DNA of 64,000 bases from Flavobacterium araucananum (lineage in GTDB: Bacteria; Bacteroidota; Bacteroidia; Flavobacteriales; Flavobacteriaceae), in contig NZ_MUGS01000029.1 of assembly GCF_002222055.1 (NCBI RefSeq), positions 1 to 64,000 of the forward strand, read 5' to 3'. Each line of letters begins with the position of its first letter. The stretch's first letter is position 1. Under the pieces are notes generated by a model that saw only the letters and a list, made by a program, of their open reading frames with translations, was not told the origin of the DNA and made no database searches. Both the position numbers and the translations under genes were made by a program. Of the stretch, positions 25,774 through 35,264 are shown piece by piece.

Positions 25774-26427
25774 TTAGTTACAATTCCATTTTTGGTTGGA
25801 AACCTTATCGTTTAAACCTGTTTTTAAATTGTAATGCCACCACTCTGAATCGAATGAATTGAAACCATTACTAATCATTGTTTTCTTAAGGTACTTACGG
25901 TTCGATTTTACGGCATTAGAAAGCTGTGTATAATTATGACTGGCTCTGCTGCCAAAAAAATCAAAAGGAGTTCCCATATCCACTTCTTTTCCATTACTAT
26001 CGACTAACGAAATATCTACGGCTCCTCCTCTATTATGGATGGAGCCTTTTTTTGGGTCCGCCACATACTCGGGATTCGACACGATCTCCCACATTTTTTT
26101 CTGAATCGACAAAGGGCGATAACAATCGTATAATTTTATTTTATATCCTTTTTTATTAAAGTCTGTATTGGCAGCAATCAATGCTTTTACAGTTTTATAG
26201 CGCAGCAAACATTCGGCACAATCGTATACTTTTGCTTTTAGAAAATTATCCTCGGTAGCATATTTCATATCATAGATAAAATCGTTGCTGTAGTCTCTTA
26301 AATTTACAAATGTAGTATCTGCTATTTCTTGTTTTACAACACTTGAATACATTTCGTTTTGAGCCCTTACCGAAAGTGCACATAAAATGATTACAAAAAA
26401 GGCTAATGATTTGGCAAATGACATCAT
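25774..26427 (-). CDS. D-alanyl-D-alanine dipeptidase (M15 VanX family)
   Basis: This 217-residue exported zinc peptidase has a signal peptide (FFVIILCALSVRAQ) and the M15D motifs: KGSIHNRGGAVDISLVD (zinc His and Asp), FYDC-like LYDCYRPLSIQKKMW, and DSEWWHYNL at the C-terminus with the catalytic Glu and the third zinc ligand. It would cleave D-Ala-D-Ala in the periplasm and recycle peptidoglycan products. No vancomycin resistance gene cluster is nearby, so a housekeeping role is more likely. Confidence 0.9.
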   Translation of the reverse strand: MMSFAKSLAFFVIILCALSVRAQNEMYSSVVKQEIADTTFVNLRDYSNDFIYDMKYATEDNFLKAKVYDCAECLLRYKTVKALIAANTDFNKKGYKIKLYDCYRPLSIQKKMWEIVSNPEYVADPKKGSIHNRGGAVDISLVDSNGKEVDMGTPFDFFGSRASHNYTQLSNAVKSNRKYLKKTMISNGFNSFDSEWWHYNLKTGLNDKVSNQKWNCN

Positions 26428-26482
26428 GATCTTACTATTTTAAAAATTCCCTTGAGGTAAATATAGAAATAAAAAAACTTCC

Positions 26483-27535
26483 CTACTTCGTATATTCAAA
26501 AACTACATGTTTAATATACTTTCGATTATAGGTATACAACACATGAATTTTAGCATCTGAGGTCTCAATAATAGCGGGATAACTAAATTCGCCTTCTTTT
26601 TGGTTTTCGAGATCAAACAACTTTTTCCAATTGCTGCCATCTTTAGAGTATTCTACATCCAGTACATTGCGGCCATTGAACCAATCTTTTCCTTGTGGCA
26701 AAGGATTATTGACCAATAAAAACGATTTTTTACCCAACGTTACCGCATCAATTCCGGAGTTCGAGTTTACGACATTGATACTATCTGTGTGTTGCCATGT
26801 AGTACCATTATCGTTGGACCAGCTCGAGATTATTTTATTGTGTTTGCTTCTCGACAACATCTGGATTTGAGTTGCAGAGTGAACCAGAAAGGTGGGCTGG
26901 ATAATGTCGAATCCTTTTTTATCATCAATCTCGATCTTGTTCCAGGTATCAGTCGCTTCTGTGTATTTTTCTACATGAACCCTCCATTGATTGGTTTCGA
27001 CACTTTCGGTACTGCTTCCGCATAAAATAATACCGGCAGTTGTTTCTATGGGCTTATTTCTAATGGGGCCTAATATTCCTTTTGGCAAATATTCAGGATT
27101 GCTCCAGGTGTTTCCGTTGTCTTTAGAAACAACCATAGCGCCAAACCATTCTCGTGGATTTTTGCCTATTTTATAAAATAAATACAGATTTTGGCTTTTA
27201 CTTTTAAACAAAACGGGATTCCAGCACGGCAATGTGTCACCATCTTTTATCAACGGCTCAATAAGCTTTTTAGGCGCAGACCATTTTTTTTGTTTGTATG
27301 ACGAAACATAAATACTAACATCTTTGGCACCTTCATATTTTCCGCCAAACCAGGCTGCGAGAAGTTCATTAGGTTCCAATTCGACCAATGTCGAGGCGTG
27401 ACTGTTTGTAGTAACCGGATTGTCTGTAATATAATTTTGGGAAATATGAATTGCTTTGGGTTCTTTCTTTAATGAAGTGCAGGAAAGAAAAAATGCCAGA
27501 GACAACATTATGGGGCTGTAAATTTTTGAATTCAT
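26483..27535 (-). CDS. Sialidase-like BNR-repeat secreted protein
   Basis: This 350-residue protein has a lipoprotein-type signal (LSLAFFLSCTSLKK) and a six-bladed propeller fold of the BNR_2 type. Two Asp-box motifs are plain: SKDNGNTWS near residue 140 and SNDNGTTWQ near residue 240; EYSKDGSNWKK is a weaker third. The N-terminus has HASTLVELEPNELLAAWFGG instead of the FRIP motif of proven GH33 sialidases, and I cannot identify the complete arginine triad. It may be an exo-sialidase or a related glycosidase of another specificity. It lies behind susD, separated by a terminator, and ends the glycan locus. Confidence 0.75.
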   Translation of the reverse strand: MNSKIYSPIMLSLAFFLSCTSLKKEPKAIHISQNYITDNPVTTNSHASTLVELEPNELLAAWFGGKYEGAKDVSIYVSSYKQKKWSAPKKLIEPLIKDGDTLPCWNPVLFKSKSQNLYLFYKIGKNPREWFGAMVVSKDNGNTWSNPEYLPKGILGPIRNKPIETTAGIILCGSSTESVETNQWRVHVEKYTEATDTWNKIEIDDKKGFDIIQPTFLVHSATQIQMLSRSKHNKIISSWSNDNGTTWQHTDSINVVNSNSGIDAVTLGKKSFLLVNNPLPQGKDWFNGRNVLDVEYSKDGSNWKKLFDLENQKEGEFSYPAIIETSDAKIHVLYTYNRKYIKHVVFEYTK

Positions 27536-27557
27536 AAGCTGATATTTTTATATAAAA

Positions 27558-27590
27558 CAAAAGGAGAGTTACCTCTCCTTTCGCATTTTT
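27558..27590 (-). terminator. Terminator between susD and the sialidase-like gene
   Basis: The stem aaaggagag / ctctccttt has a four-base loop and a T-rich tail on the minus strand. It lies 46 bases behind the susD stop. It may cut susCD transcription before the sialidase-like gene or only reduce it. Confidence 0.75.
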
Positions 27591-27626
27591 CGCAAAGACA
27601 ATGAATGTCTTTACTGACCAAAATAA

Positions 27627-29213
27627 TTATTTAGTGTCCCACCAAAGTTTTGTTCCTCCGGTATCAGGACCTTTTAGTTTTACGATTCCGTCTGTAACAG
27701 CATCTTTATTAGAAGAATATTCGTTTGTTACGTAAATAATTCTTTTCATCAGGCTTTTACCTACTCCGGCATCATTGTTATCTGTGTTAAGCGGCGGATA
27801 AATTACTTTTGCATCACTGCGACGTAAGTCTGCCCAAGACTCCCAGGATTCAGGAAAAATAGCCAAATACTTTTGAACCGCGATTTGTGTACGCTGGCTT
27901 GTTACAGCTGCTGACCATGCCACAGGCAATTTTACCGGTATATCCTGCAAGTCCAAAGTAGGATAAACTGTTAGCACGTTTGGCAAAGTTGGCAATGTAT
28001 TTCCGGCAATGTAAGCGTTTATTGCAGTAGCATCTGTAATGCCCCATTGTGCCAGCGAAGCTCTAATACCTGCTTCATACAAGGTTTGTGCGGTTCCGCC
28101 CATATTCCATCCGTTCAAAGCACCTTCGGCTCTGCTAAAATAGTTTTCAGAAGCCATGAATACTTCAATATTTTTAGATTCACTAAGATTTCCTGCAGCT
28201 CCATTACCCATAACATCATTGTTGAAAGCAGAGAACTTGGTTGTCCCAAACTGATCTTCTAAACCTCCAATAGGCTGACCGCGATAAACACCGGTATCAA
28301 TTTTGGCAAACCATTTGGCTAATCTTGGGTCATTATACCCTACAAGAATACTTTCCATAGAAGCTGTCATCGTATATCCCCAACTGTTTACAATCATGTT
28401 TAAGTTGTTTGGCGTGATGTTGCTTGCTTTAAAGAACGCACCCTGATCATTTGTTTGCATAACTCCTGCCGCTACAGCAGCTTCGGCTTGTGTTTTTGCT
28501 TTTGCAGGCTGAATATCAGAAATTCTTAATGCTAAACGCAATCTTAAACTGTTTCCAAAAACTCTCCAGTTCGAAACGTTACCGGCATACAAACGGTCGT
28601 TAGGCTGAAATGAGGCAACTGTTGTTACAGCAGAACCACTTAAAGTAGTATTTGCTTCATCCAGTAATTTAAAAAAGTCTTCATAAATAGATTCTACGCT
28701 GTCATAAGGTACTTTTTCTTTTTTGTTTCCTGCTTCTGTGTACGGGATTGGTCCGTAAGCATCTACCATTTGGTTGTACATAAAAACTTTCCAGATTTTA
28801 AGGATTGCCAAAGCTTCGGCATTTCCTTCAGATGCTTTGATGGCATTGTTTAAAGCCGGAACAGCAACGGTGTAAAATCTTGTCCATCCACGTCCTTCGT
28901 AACCGTTTACGAATGCATTACGTTCTGTACCATATCCACAATTTAAATATTGAATAAATGTAGAAGATAAAATTCCGGTTGCAATACCCCAGGTTCCCTG
29001 ATCATCTACACCCGGTGAGGAGTAAGATCCGTTATGGATTCCTGCATAAAGCGCAGAGGCAAAAGAAGGTCCGGCAAGAGTTGGATCTAACTGATCTTCT
29101 GTAAGCGAATTAGGATCGGTGTTTATTTTGTCAAAGTCGTTTGTACAACTTGAAAAAACAGAAACCAGCGACAAGGCAACTCCTAATGTTTTTAATTTAA
29201 AACTATATTTCAT
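27627..29213 (-). CDS. SusD/RagB-family glycan-binding lipoprotein
   Basis: This 528-residue surface lipoprotein has a signal peptide ending ...VFSSC, then the DKINTDPNSLTEDQLDPTL segment typical of the SusD_2 type. The TPR-rich scaffold contains AFVNGYEGRGWTRFYTVAVP, KVFMYNQMVDAYGPIPYTEA and WRVFGNSLRLRLALRI, all family hallmarks. It caps the SusC channel and captures glycans on the cell surface. It lies 17 bp behind susC, so the two are co-transcribed. Confidence 0.93.
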   Translation of the reverse strand: MKYSFKLKTLGVALSLVSVFSSCTNDFDKINTDPNSLTEDQLDPTLAGPSFASALYAGIHNGSYSSPGVDDQGTWGIATGILSSTFIQYLNCGYGTERNAFVNGYEGRGWTRFYTVAVPALNNAIKASEGNAEALAILKIWKVFMYNQMVDAYGPIPYTEAGNKKEKVPYDSVESIYEDFFKLLDEANTTLSGSAVTTVASFQPNDRLYAGNVSNWRVFGNSLRLRLALRISDIQPAKAKTQAEAAVAAGVMQTNDQGAFFKASNITPNNLNMIVNSWGYTMTASMESILVGYNDPRLAKWFAKIDTGVYRGQPIGGLEDQFGTTKFSAFNNDVMGNGAAGNLSESKNIEVFMASENYFSRAEGALNGWNMGGTAQTLYEAGIRASLAQWGITDATAINAYIAGNTLPTLPNVLTVYPTLDLQDIPVKLPVAWSAAVTSQRTQIAVQKYLAIFPESWESWADLRRSDAKVIYPPLNTDNNDAGVGKSLMKRIIYVTNEYSSNKDAVTDGIVKLKGPDTGGTKLWWDTK

Positions 29214-29230
29214 GATGTCTCTTTTTTTAA

Positions 29231-32200
29231 TTAAAATCCGAATTTAACATTAACTCCATAATCTCTCGTTGAAGGAATGTTGAAAGACTCTATACCTTGC
29301 AAGTTTCCTGTACCAGCACCCGCTTCCGGATCAAAATATTTAGCTTTATTAACAAAGAAGAATAAATTTCTTCCTACCAATGAAAAGTCAATATTTGTAA
29401 AACCTGAACCACCCAGGATACGTTTTGGTAAAGAATATCCAAAAACAAGTTCTCTTAATCTAATGTTTGTTGCATCATAAATAAAAGGCTCAGCAATAGG
29501 AGTTCTTTGTCCAATAGCAGTCCAGTATTGTTCTGCATTAATACTTGTAGTGTTTTGAACATAAGTTCCTGTACCTGTTGCAACAACACCATCGACAACA
29601 ATACCTCCGGCTCTGCCTGCAAGTGTAACATCACTAACTCCTAAACCGGCTTGTCTTGCCTGAGTGTAAGAGATAACCTCACCACCAATTCTAAAATCAA
29701 CAAGGAAACTTAAAGAGAAATCTTTGTATTTAAAATTATTTTTAAAACCTGCTGTCCAGTCCGGGTTAAAGTTTCCGGCACGTACATCAAAACTATTGGT
29801 TGCAAGTGGAATACCTGCACTGTTTACGATAATTTTTCCGTCAGGAGATCTTTGAAAACCTTTAATGTATAAATCTCCATACTCACCACCCTGAATAACT
29901 TTACTTCTTACCAATCTACCTTCACCAAGTACCAACTCTTCTCTTCCGCCGTAAATAGATTTTACTTCAGATTTGTAAGTAGCGAAGTTTGCCGTAACAT
30001 CCCAAGAGAAATTTTCTGTTTGTATTGGTGTTGCAGTAAGCACTACCTCGATACCTTTATTTTGAATTTCTCCACCATTTACTACAGCTCTTGAAGTCGA
30101 AGAGGATTCTGGAGTATTAATGTAAAAAATCTGATCTTTTGTATTTGTTTTGAAATAAGTAACGTCTAATCCTACACGATTTTTAAACAATTTTACCTCA
30201 CCACCAAACTCAACTGAGCTTGACATTTCCGGACGTAAATTAGGGTTTGCAGCTGTTGTCTGCGCATACAACATACCACCGTTACCACCAATATAAGATA
30301 ATCTTGAACTGGTTTGATAAGGATCTGTATCATTACCCACTTTTGCATAAGAAGCTCTTAATTTTGCAAAACTAATCGTTTCCGGCAAAGTAAACATGTC
30401 TGAAAGAACTCCTGAAAGACCTACAGATGGATAAAAGAATGATCTGTTTGCTTCCGGTAAAGTAGACGACCAGTCGTTTCTTGCTGTTAAATCCAGGAAC
30501 AAATAATTTCTGAAACCAATTTGTGAGAAACCATAAACAGAGTTAATTTGTTTCTCTGAAGCTGTAGAAGTAGATTGAATGGTTGAAACATTTGATAGGG
30601 CAAAAAAGTTTCTTTTGCTTAAAACTCCTCCTGAATACAGCGAAGAATTTTTTTGTTGCAAAGTATTCGCACCGGCATTAACCCCTATAGAGAAATCACC
30701 AAACTTCTCGTTGTAAGAAAGTAATGCATCTGTATTGAATTCGCTTACTGTTTCATAAGATTCGCTGTAGGAACCAAGATTGTTGTTGAACGCTATTGTA
30801 GCATATCTGTTTCTGACATTCTTGTTTGTCATTTGGTCTAAACCGGTTCTAACCTGTAAACTTATTGTTTTTGTAAAATCGTATTTAAGAGAGGCAAGAC
30901 CTATAAATCTGTTTCTTTTATCTTTACGCGAATCATCACGCAACGCAGACCAGTATGGGTTTCCTCCGGGAGCTCCTGCTTCGTCTAAGAAATAATTTTG
31001 TTGCAATTGTCCTGCTGCATCTGTGTACTCAAAATCTCTGTATTCACTAAATTTGATACTACGTGGCAATAAATAAGCTGATGTACCAATAGATTCTTCT
31101 CCGGTTCTGAGCAGGTTATCGATATCCTGAACGATATAATTTGTTTTTACATCCAATGATAATTTATCAGATATTTTACTGGTCAATCTTAAGTTCAGGT
31201 TGTGTCTGTCTAATTGGTTACCTCCTACAATACCTTCGGCTTTTGTGTTGGTATAAGAGAAATAACCTTGTGCTTTTTCGTTTCCGGTTGTTACCGTTAA
31301 GGTATTGGCTAAATTATATCCTGTTTTATAGAAATCAATTACGTTATTAGGTTGTGGACTGTAATTTGTAGTTGCAGGTCCTGCGTAGTTAGGATTACGA
31401 ACTAATTGCCAGGCCGAAACCTGACTTCCGTCTAATTTTCCTCCCCAGCTTGAACTGGATGTTGGATTGTAAGCACCCAAAGTTCCTTGTCCGTACTCGT
31501 TTTGCAAATTCATCAAATTATAAGCTGATGAAGCCATAAAGTTTGACGATACTGATACAGATGTTTTTCCTGATTTACCAGATTTTGTAGTGATAACAAT
31601 TACACCATTACTGGCTCTTGTACCGTAAAGTGCTGCTGCAGATGGTCCCTTAAGAACAGTCATCGAAGCAATATCTTCCGGGTTAATATTTGAAATACCG
31701 TCAGGCTGAGTGGTTCCTCCTGTATCGATATCCGGGTTGGTAGTCGTTGTACCATTACTAATAGGTACACCATCTACAACATACATTGGCTGATTGTTTC
31801 CGGTAAGGGATCTGTTACCCCTTAAAGTAATTCTCGAGGAGCTTCCTACACCATTTGAAGTAGTCGAGAAGTTAAGACCGGCAACTTTACCTGAAAGTGA
31901 GTTGGCAACGTTTAATGATCTTGCTTCCGATAGTTCGTCTACCGAAATGTTTTGGGCAGAATACGTAATGGCTTTTTTCTCTCTCTTGATACCCAGAGCC
32001 GTTACTACTACTTCGCCCAATTGCTGTGTAGCTGCGCCTAATGCAACATTAAGTGTAGTTTGTGTTCCTACGGCGACTTCTTTTGGAGCGTTGCCTACGT
32101 AAGTGAAAACTAAAACTGCTGATTGATTGGGAACTGAGATGCTGTACTTACCATCAAAATCTGACGATGCACTTGTCTTTGTTCCTTTAACCACAACATT

Positions 32201-32326
32201 TGCTCCCGGAATTGGTATTCCGCTAGAAGCATCTGTTATCGTTCCTTTTACTGTAGTTTGTGCTTGTAAGCCTTGGAATGCAAACAAGCAGAAAACAAAC
32301 AGTAATTTTAGTACGTCCTTAATCAT
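29231..32326 (-). CDS. SusC/RagA TonB-linked outer-membrane transporter
   Basis: This 1031-residue protein is the channel of a Sus-type glycan uptake system. A signal peptide (LLFVFCLFAFQGLQAQ) is followed by a carboxypeptidase-regulatory-like domain (VKGTITDASSGIPIPGANVV, about residues 26-110), a TonB-box/plug region with SARSLNVANSLSGKVAGL-like sequence and NQPMYVVDGVPISNG, and a 22-strand barrel with the terminal SFNIPSTRDYGVNVKFGF. Energy comes from TonB-ExbBD in the inner membrane. The paired SusD follows directly. No SusR-type or ECF/anti-sigma regulator gene is next to it. Confidence 0.95.
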   Translation of the reverse strand: MIKDVLKLLFVFCLFAFQGLQAQTTVKGTITDASSGIPIPGANVVVKGTKTSASSDFDGKYSISVPNQSAVLVFTYVGNAPKEVAVGTQTTLNVALGAATQQLGEVVVTALGIKREKKAITYSAQNISVDELSEARSLNVANSLSGKVAGLNFSTTSNGVGSSSRITLRGNRSLTGNNQPMYVVDGVPISNGTTTTNPDIDTGGTTQPDGISNINPEDIASMTVLKGPSAAALYGTRASNGVIVITTKSGKSGKTSVSVSSNFMASSAYNLMNLQNEYGQGTLGAYNPTSSSSWGGKLDGSQVSAWQLVRNPNYAGPATTNYSPQPNNVIDFYKTGYNLANTLTVTTGNEKAQGYFSYTNTKAEGIVGGNQLDRHNLNLRLTSKISDKLSLDVKTNYIVQDIDNLLRTGEESIGTSAYLLPRSIKFSEYRDFEYTDAAGQLQQNYFLDEAGAPGGNPYWSALRDDSRKDKRNRFIGLASLKYDFTKTISLQVRTGLDQMTNKNVRNRYATIAFNNNLGSYSESYETVSEFNTDALLSYNEKFGDFSIGVNAGANTLQQKNSSLYSGGVLSKRNFFALSNVSTIQSTSTASEKQINSVYGFSQIGFRNYLFLDLTARNDWSSTLPEANRSFFYPSVGLSGVLSDMFTLPETISFAKLRASYAKVGNDTDPYQTSSRLSYIGGNGGMLYAQTTAANPNLRPEMSSSVEFGGEVKLFKNRVGLDVTYFKTNTKDQIFYINTPESSSTSRAVVNGGEIQNKGIEVVLTATPIQTENFSWDVTANFATYKSEVKSIYGGREELVLGEGRLVRSKVIQGGEYGDLYIKGFQRSPDGKIIVNSAGIPLATNSFDVRAGNFNPDWTAGFKNNFKYKDFSLSFLVDFRIGGEVISYTQARQAGLGVSDVTLAGRAGGIVVDGVVATGTGTYVQNTTSINAEQYWTAIGQRTPIAEPFIYDATNIRLRELVFGYSLPKRILGGSGFTNIDFSLVGRNLFFFVNKAKYFDPEAGAGTGNLQGIESFNIPSTRDYGVNVKFGF

Positions 32327-32357
32327 ATTAGTTGTTTTTTTAGAGTTAATAACATGT

Positions 32358-32385
32358 TAAACTTAAGAATACATTTTGTTAACAA
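32358..32385 (-). promoter_or_regulatory. Putative promoter of susC
   Basis: On the minus strand TTTG, 17 bases, then TAAGTTTA: the -7 box matches TAnnTTTG in seven of eight positions. It lies about 32 bases upstream of the susC ATG. Weak but in the right place. Confidence 0.35.
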
Positions 32386-32444
32386 AATATTATTTCGACA
32401 AATGACAACTTTCAAAAGGCGTTGGGTAAACTTTAACATTTAAA

Positions 32445-32485
32445 AACAAAAAAAGGGTTTATTTTGTAATATAAACCCTCTTTAT
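32445..32485 (-). terminator. Terminator of the GH3 operon
   Basis: The stem agggtttat / ataaaccct is followed on the minus strand by a T-run. It lies about 105 bases behind the GH3 stop and upstream of the susC promoter region, so it separates the hydrolase operon from susCD. Confidence 0.8.
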
Positions 32486-32589
32486 TGCAGTACCAGTCTC
32501 TTATCTAAATCTAACCTATTTAGCTATTTTTTAAATATATTCTTTACTTAATACTTAAAACTCTAAACATATTACTCGTTTTTATAAAA

Positions 32590-35250
32590 TTATTGCAAAA
32601 CCTTAAATTGTGTTTTCAGCAAATCAACGGAGTTACCGCCAACCATAACTTCAAAATCACCAGGTTCTACAACATTTTTCATTTCGCGATTCCACAACGA
32701 TAATTCATCAGGAGTTAACATAAATTCTACTTTTTTAGTTTCTCCTTTTTTGATCAATAATCGCTTGAACCCTTTTAATGTTTTTCTTGGAGTGGTAACA
32801 CTACTATAGATATCGTCTAGGTATAACTGCACCACTTCGTCTCCGTCAAAATTTCCGGTGTTCTTAACATCAACACTTACTTTTAGTGTTCCCTCTTTTT
32901 TAATTTCCTTGTTACTAATAGTAAGATTAGAATATTCGAAAGTGGTGTAACTTAATCCATAACCAAAGGTGTATAAGGGATTTTCGCTTTCGCTGACATA
33001 TTTGTGTATCGCAGATGGTTTCTGGTTGTAATATATAGGTAGCTGCCCCACAGATTTAGGAACTGTAATTGGCAATCTGCCGCCCGGATTATAATTTCCA
33101 AACAAAACATCGGCTACAGCCTTTCCTCCTGCTTCACCCGGAAACCAGCCTTCTACAAGGGCAGGAATGTTTTCGCTGATCCAGTTTGTCGAAAGCGGAC
33201 GACCGTTTAATAATACACAAACCACAGGAGTTCCTGTTTTCTGAATTGCTTCGATTAGTTCCTGCTGCATTCCGTGCAGGTCTAAAGTTGCAACATCCCT
33301 GTTTTCTTCTACCAATTCGTTTGATTCGCCCAATACAACAATCGCAACATCGGCTTTTTTGGCAATGTCTATAGCAGGCTGAAAGTTTACTTTTTCCAGA
33401 TTCCAACGCAGGTGCGCTCGGGCTCCCCAGCCGCCTTCCCACATTTCGATGCGGACTTTGTATTTTTTACCGGCTTCGATATTTTTTGGTGTTGTAACCA
33501 TGCTCGTTGCCCCTTTTGTCCAGTTGTCGATTACCAGTTGATCGTCGATCCACATTCTGATTCCGTCATCAGAACTTAAACCCAGCCAGCCATCAAATGA
33601 TTGGTCTGATTTTAGGTAACCTGTCCAGCGAATCGAGAAATCATCATCTGTAACACCATCACCAGGAGACCACGGCCAGTCAAATTCTAACTGATTATCG
33701 ATACGGGTCAATGCCGGAGTTCCCTCTACATTTCTATTATTAAAATATTCGCCTTTTAATCCGTTTTGAGCTTCATCTGGTGTAAATAAATATTTTGACG
33801 GAATAATTTGCCCTTTTACAATTAGCGGAACACCCTCTTCATAAAGTACATTAGTTTTTGCACCAACAACTTGTTTAACACCTTCTAAAACGGTTGTTCC
33901 TACTTTATTTTTTACAGAATATCCTCCAAGTCTCGACGCATCGGCATTTGGTCCAATAACAGCAACGGTTTTGATCTCTTTGCTAAGCGGCAAAATATTG
34001 TTTTCATTTTTTAATAAAACAATAGATTTATGACCTGCTTCCAGAGCGATATCCTGATTTTCTTTGGTATGAAAACGCTCTTTGATCAGATTTTTATCAG
34101 TATATGGATTTTCGAATAATCCCAACAAAAATTTAAGTCTTAAAACACCACCGGCAGCACGATCTATTTGCGCCATGGTTAGTTTTTTCTCGTTTACCAA
34201 TTCGATAACACTTTGTTGCCAAAACTCATTTGTAAAATCATAAAACTGCATGTCTACTCCCGCAGCAACAGCTTCACGGATACTTTCTTTGGGAGAATCT
34301 GTTACATAATGGGTGGTTTGAAGGTATTTTATAGCGCCAAGATCTGAAACCACAATTCCTTTAAAACCCCATTCTTTTCTTAATACATCTGTGAGCAACC
34401 AATGATTTGCGGCACAAGGAATTCCGTCCAGCTCAGAGTACGCACACATGGTACCAAGTGCACCGCCTTTTTTGAATGCTTTTTCGAATGAGGGTAAAAA
34501 ATCTTCACGTGCAGTGCGTTCTCCAACCAAAACAGGAGACGAATTTCCTCCTGCCTGCGGAATACCGTGTACGGCAAAATGTTTTGGTTCTGCAATAATC
34601 GAGCGATCAGATCTTAGATCATCTCCTTGCATTCCTTTGATCATGGCAGTACCAATCTCGCCAACCAAATACACATCTTCGCCAAAAGTTTCGGCAACCC
34701 TTCCCCAACGTGGTTCACGCCCTACATCAAGATTGGGTCCTAAACCAAAATGAACGCCATGTGCTCTGGCTTCGGTACCAATTACTTTTCCAACTTTATC
34801 CATCAAATTGGTATCCCAGGTTGCGCCCAGACCTATGTTCATTGGGAAAGCCGTACTGCCGTCGTCTAAATAACCGTGAAGCATCTCGCACATAATAAGT
34901 GCAGGAATTCCCCATTTGTTCTTTTTAATCACTTCGCTTTGCAAATCATTAATCATTTTTGCCGATCGGGGATAAATGTCATGAATAGCACCAATACCCA
35001 GATTGCCAATTTTAAGATCTGATTTAGCCTTAGAAAAATCTTCCTTCTCCTTAAAAAATTCCCCTTTGTACATGTCCATCTGGCGTACTTTTTCCTCCAG
35101 GCTCATGCGGCTCAACAAATCTGTAAGCCTTTCTTCGACTGGTACTTTAGGATCTTGGTACGGATATTTTTTTTGTGCTTGTATCTGGTTCAAAAAACCT
35201 GTAGCCATTACAAAAATAAGGGCTGTTTTTTTTATTCTAAGTTGTAACAT
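32590..35250 (-). CDS. GH3 beta-glycosidase with PA14 insert
   Basis: This 886-residue secreted enzyme has a signal peptide (FVMATGFLNQIQAQ), a GH3 TIM barrel with the nucleophile Asp in GIVVSDLGAIKYL near residue 298, and the second alpha/beta domain. A PA14 sugar-binding domain is inserted in the second half (EYFNNRNVEGTPALTRIDNQ, GWLGLSSDDGIRMWIDDQL). The C-terminal fibronectin-like domain ends the protein. It hydrolyses beta-linked glucose, GlcNAc or other sugars; substrate is not decided by sequence. It is the last gene of the GH29-GH92-GH3 run, 14 bp behind GH92. Confidence 0.93.
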   Translation of the reverse strand: MLQLRIKKTALIFVMATGFLNQIQAQKKYPYQDPKVPVEERLTDLLSRMSLEEKVRQMDMYKGEFFKEKEDFSKAKSDLKIGNLGIGAIHDIYPRSAKMINDLQSEVIKKNKWGIPALIMCEMLHGYLDDGSTAFPMNIGLGATWDTNLMDKVGKVIGTEARAHGVHFGLGPNLDVGREPRWGRVAETFGEDVYLVGEIGTAMIKGMQGDDLRSDRSIIAEPKHFAVHGIPQAGGNSSPVLVGERTAREDFLPSFEKAFKKGGALGTMCAYSELDGIPCAANHWLLTDVLRKEWGFKGIVVSDLGAIKYLQTTHYVTDSPKESIREAVAAGVDMQFYDFTNEFWQQSVIELVNEKKLTMAQIDRAAGGVLRLKFLLGLFENPYTDKNLIKERFHTKENQDIALEAGHKSIVLLKNENNILPLSKEIKTVAVIGPNADASRLGGYSVKNKVGTTVLEGVKQVVGAKTNVLYEEGVPLIVKGQIIPSKYLFTPDEAQNGLKGEYFNNRNVEGTPALTRIDNQLEFDWPWSPGDGVTDDDFSIRWTGYLKSDQSFDGWLGLSSDDGIRMWIDDQLVIDNWTKGATSMVTTPKNIEAGKKYKVRIEMWEGGWGARAHLRWNLEKVNFQPAIDIAKKADVAIVVLGESNELVEENRDVATLDLHGMQQELIEAIQKTGTPVVCVLLNGRPLSTNWISENIPALVEGWFPGEAGGKAVADVLFGNYNPGGRLPITVPKSVGQLPIYYNQKPSAIHKYVSESENPLYTFGYGLSYTTFEYSNLTISNKEIKKEGTLKVSVDVKNTGNFDGDEVVQLYLDDIYSSVTTPRKTLKGFKRLLIKKGETKKVEFMLTPDELSLWNREMKNVVEPGDFEVMVGGNSVDLLKTQFKVLQ

Positions 35251-35264
35251 AGTAGTGTTGTTTT

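Noticed and set aside
25774..26427. Vancomycin resistance (VanX) function
   Set aside because: No vanA, vanH or vanR/S-type neighbours; single M15 dipeptidases are common in Bacteroidota cell-wall recycling.
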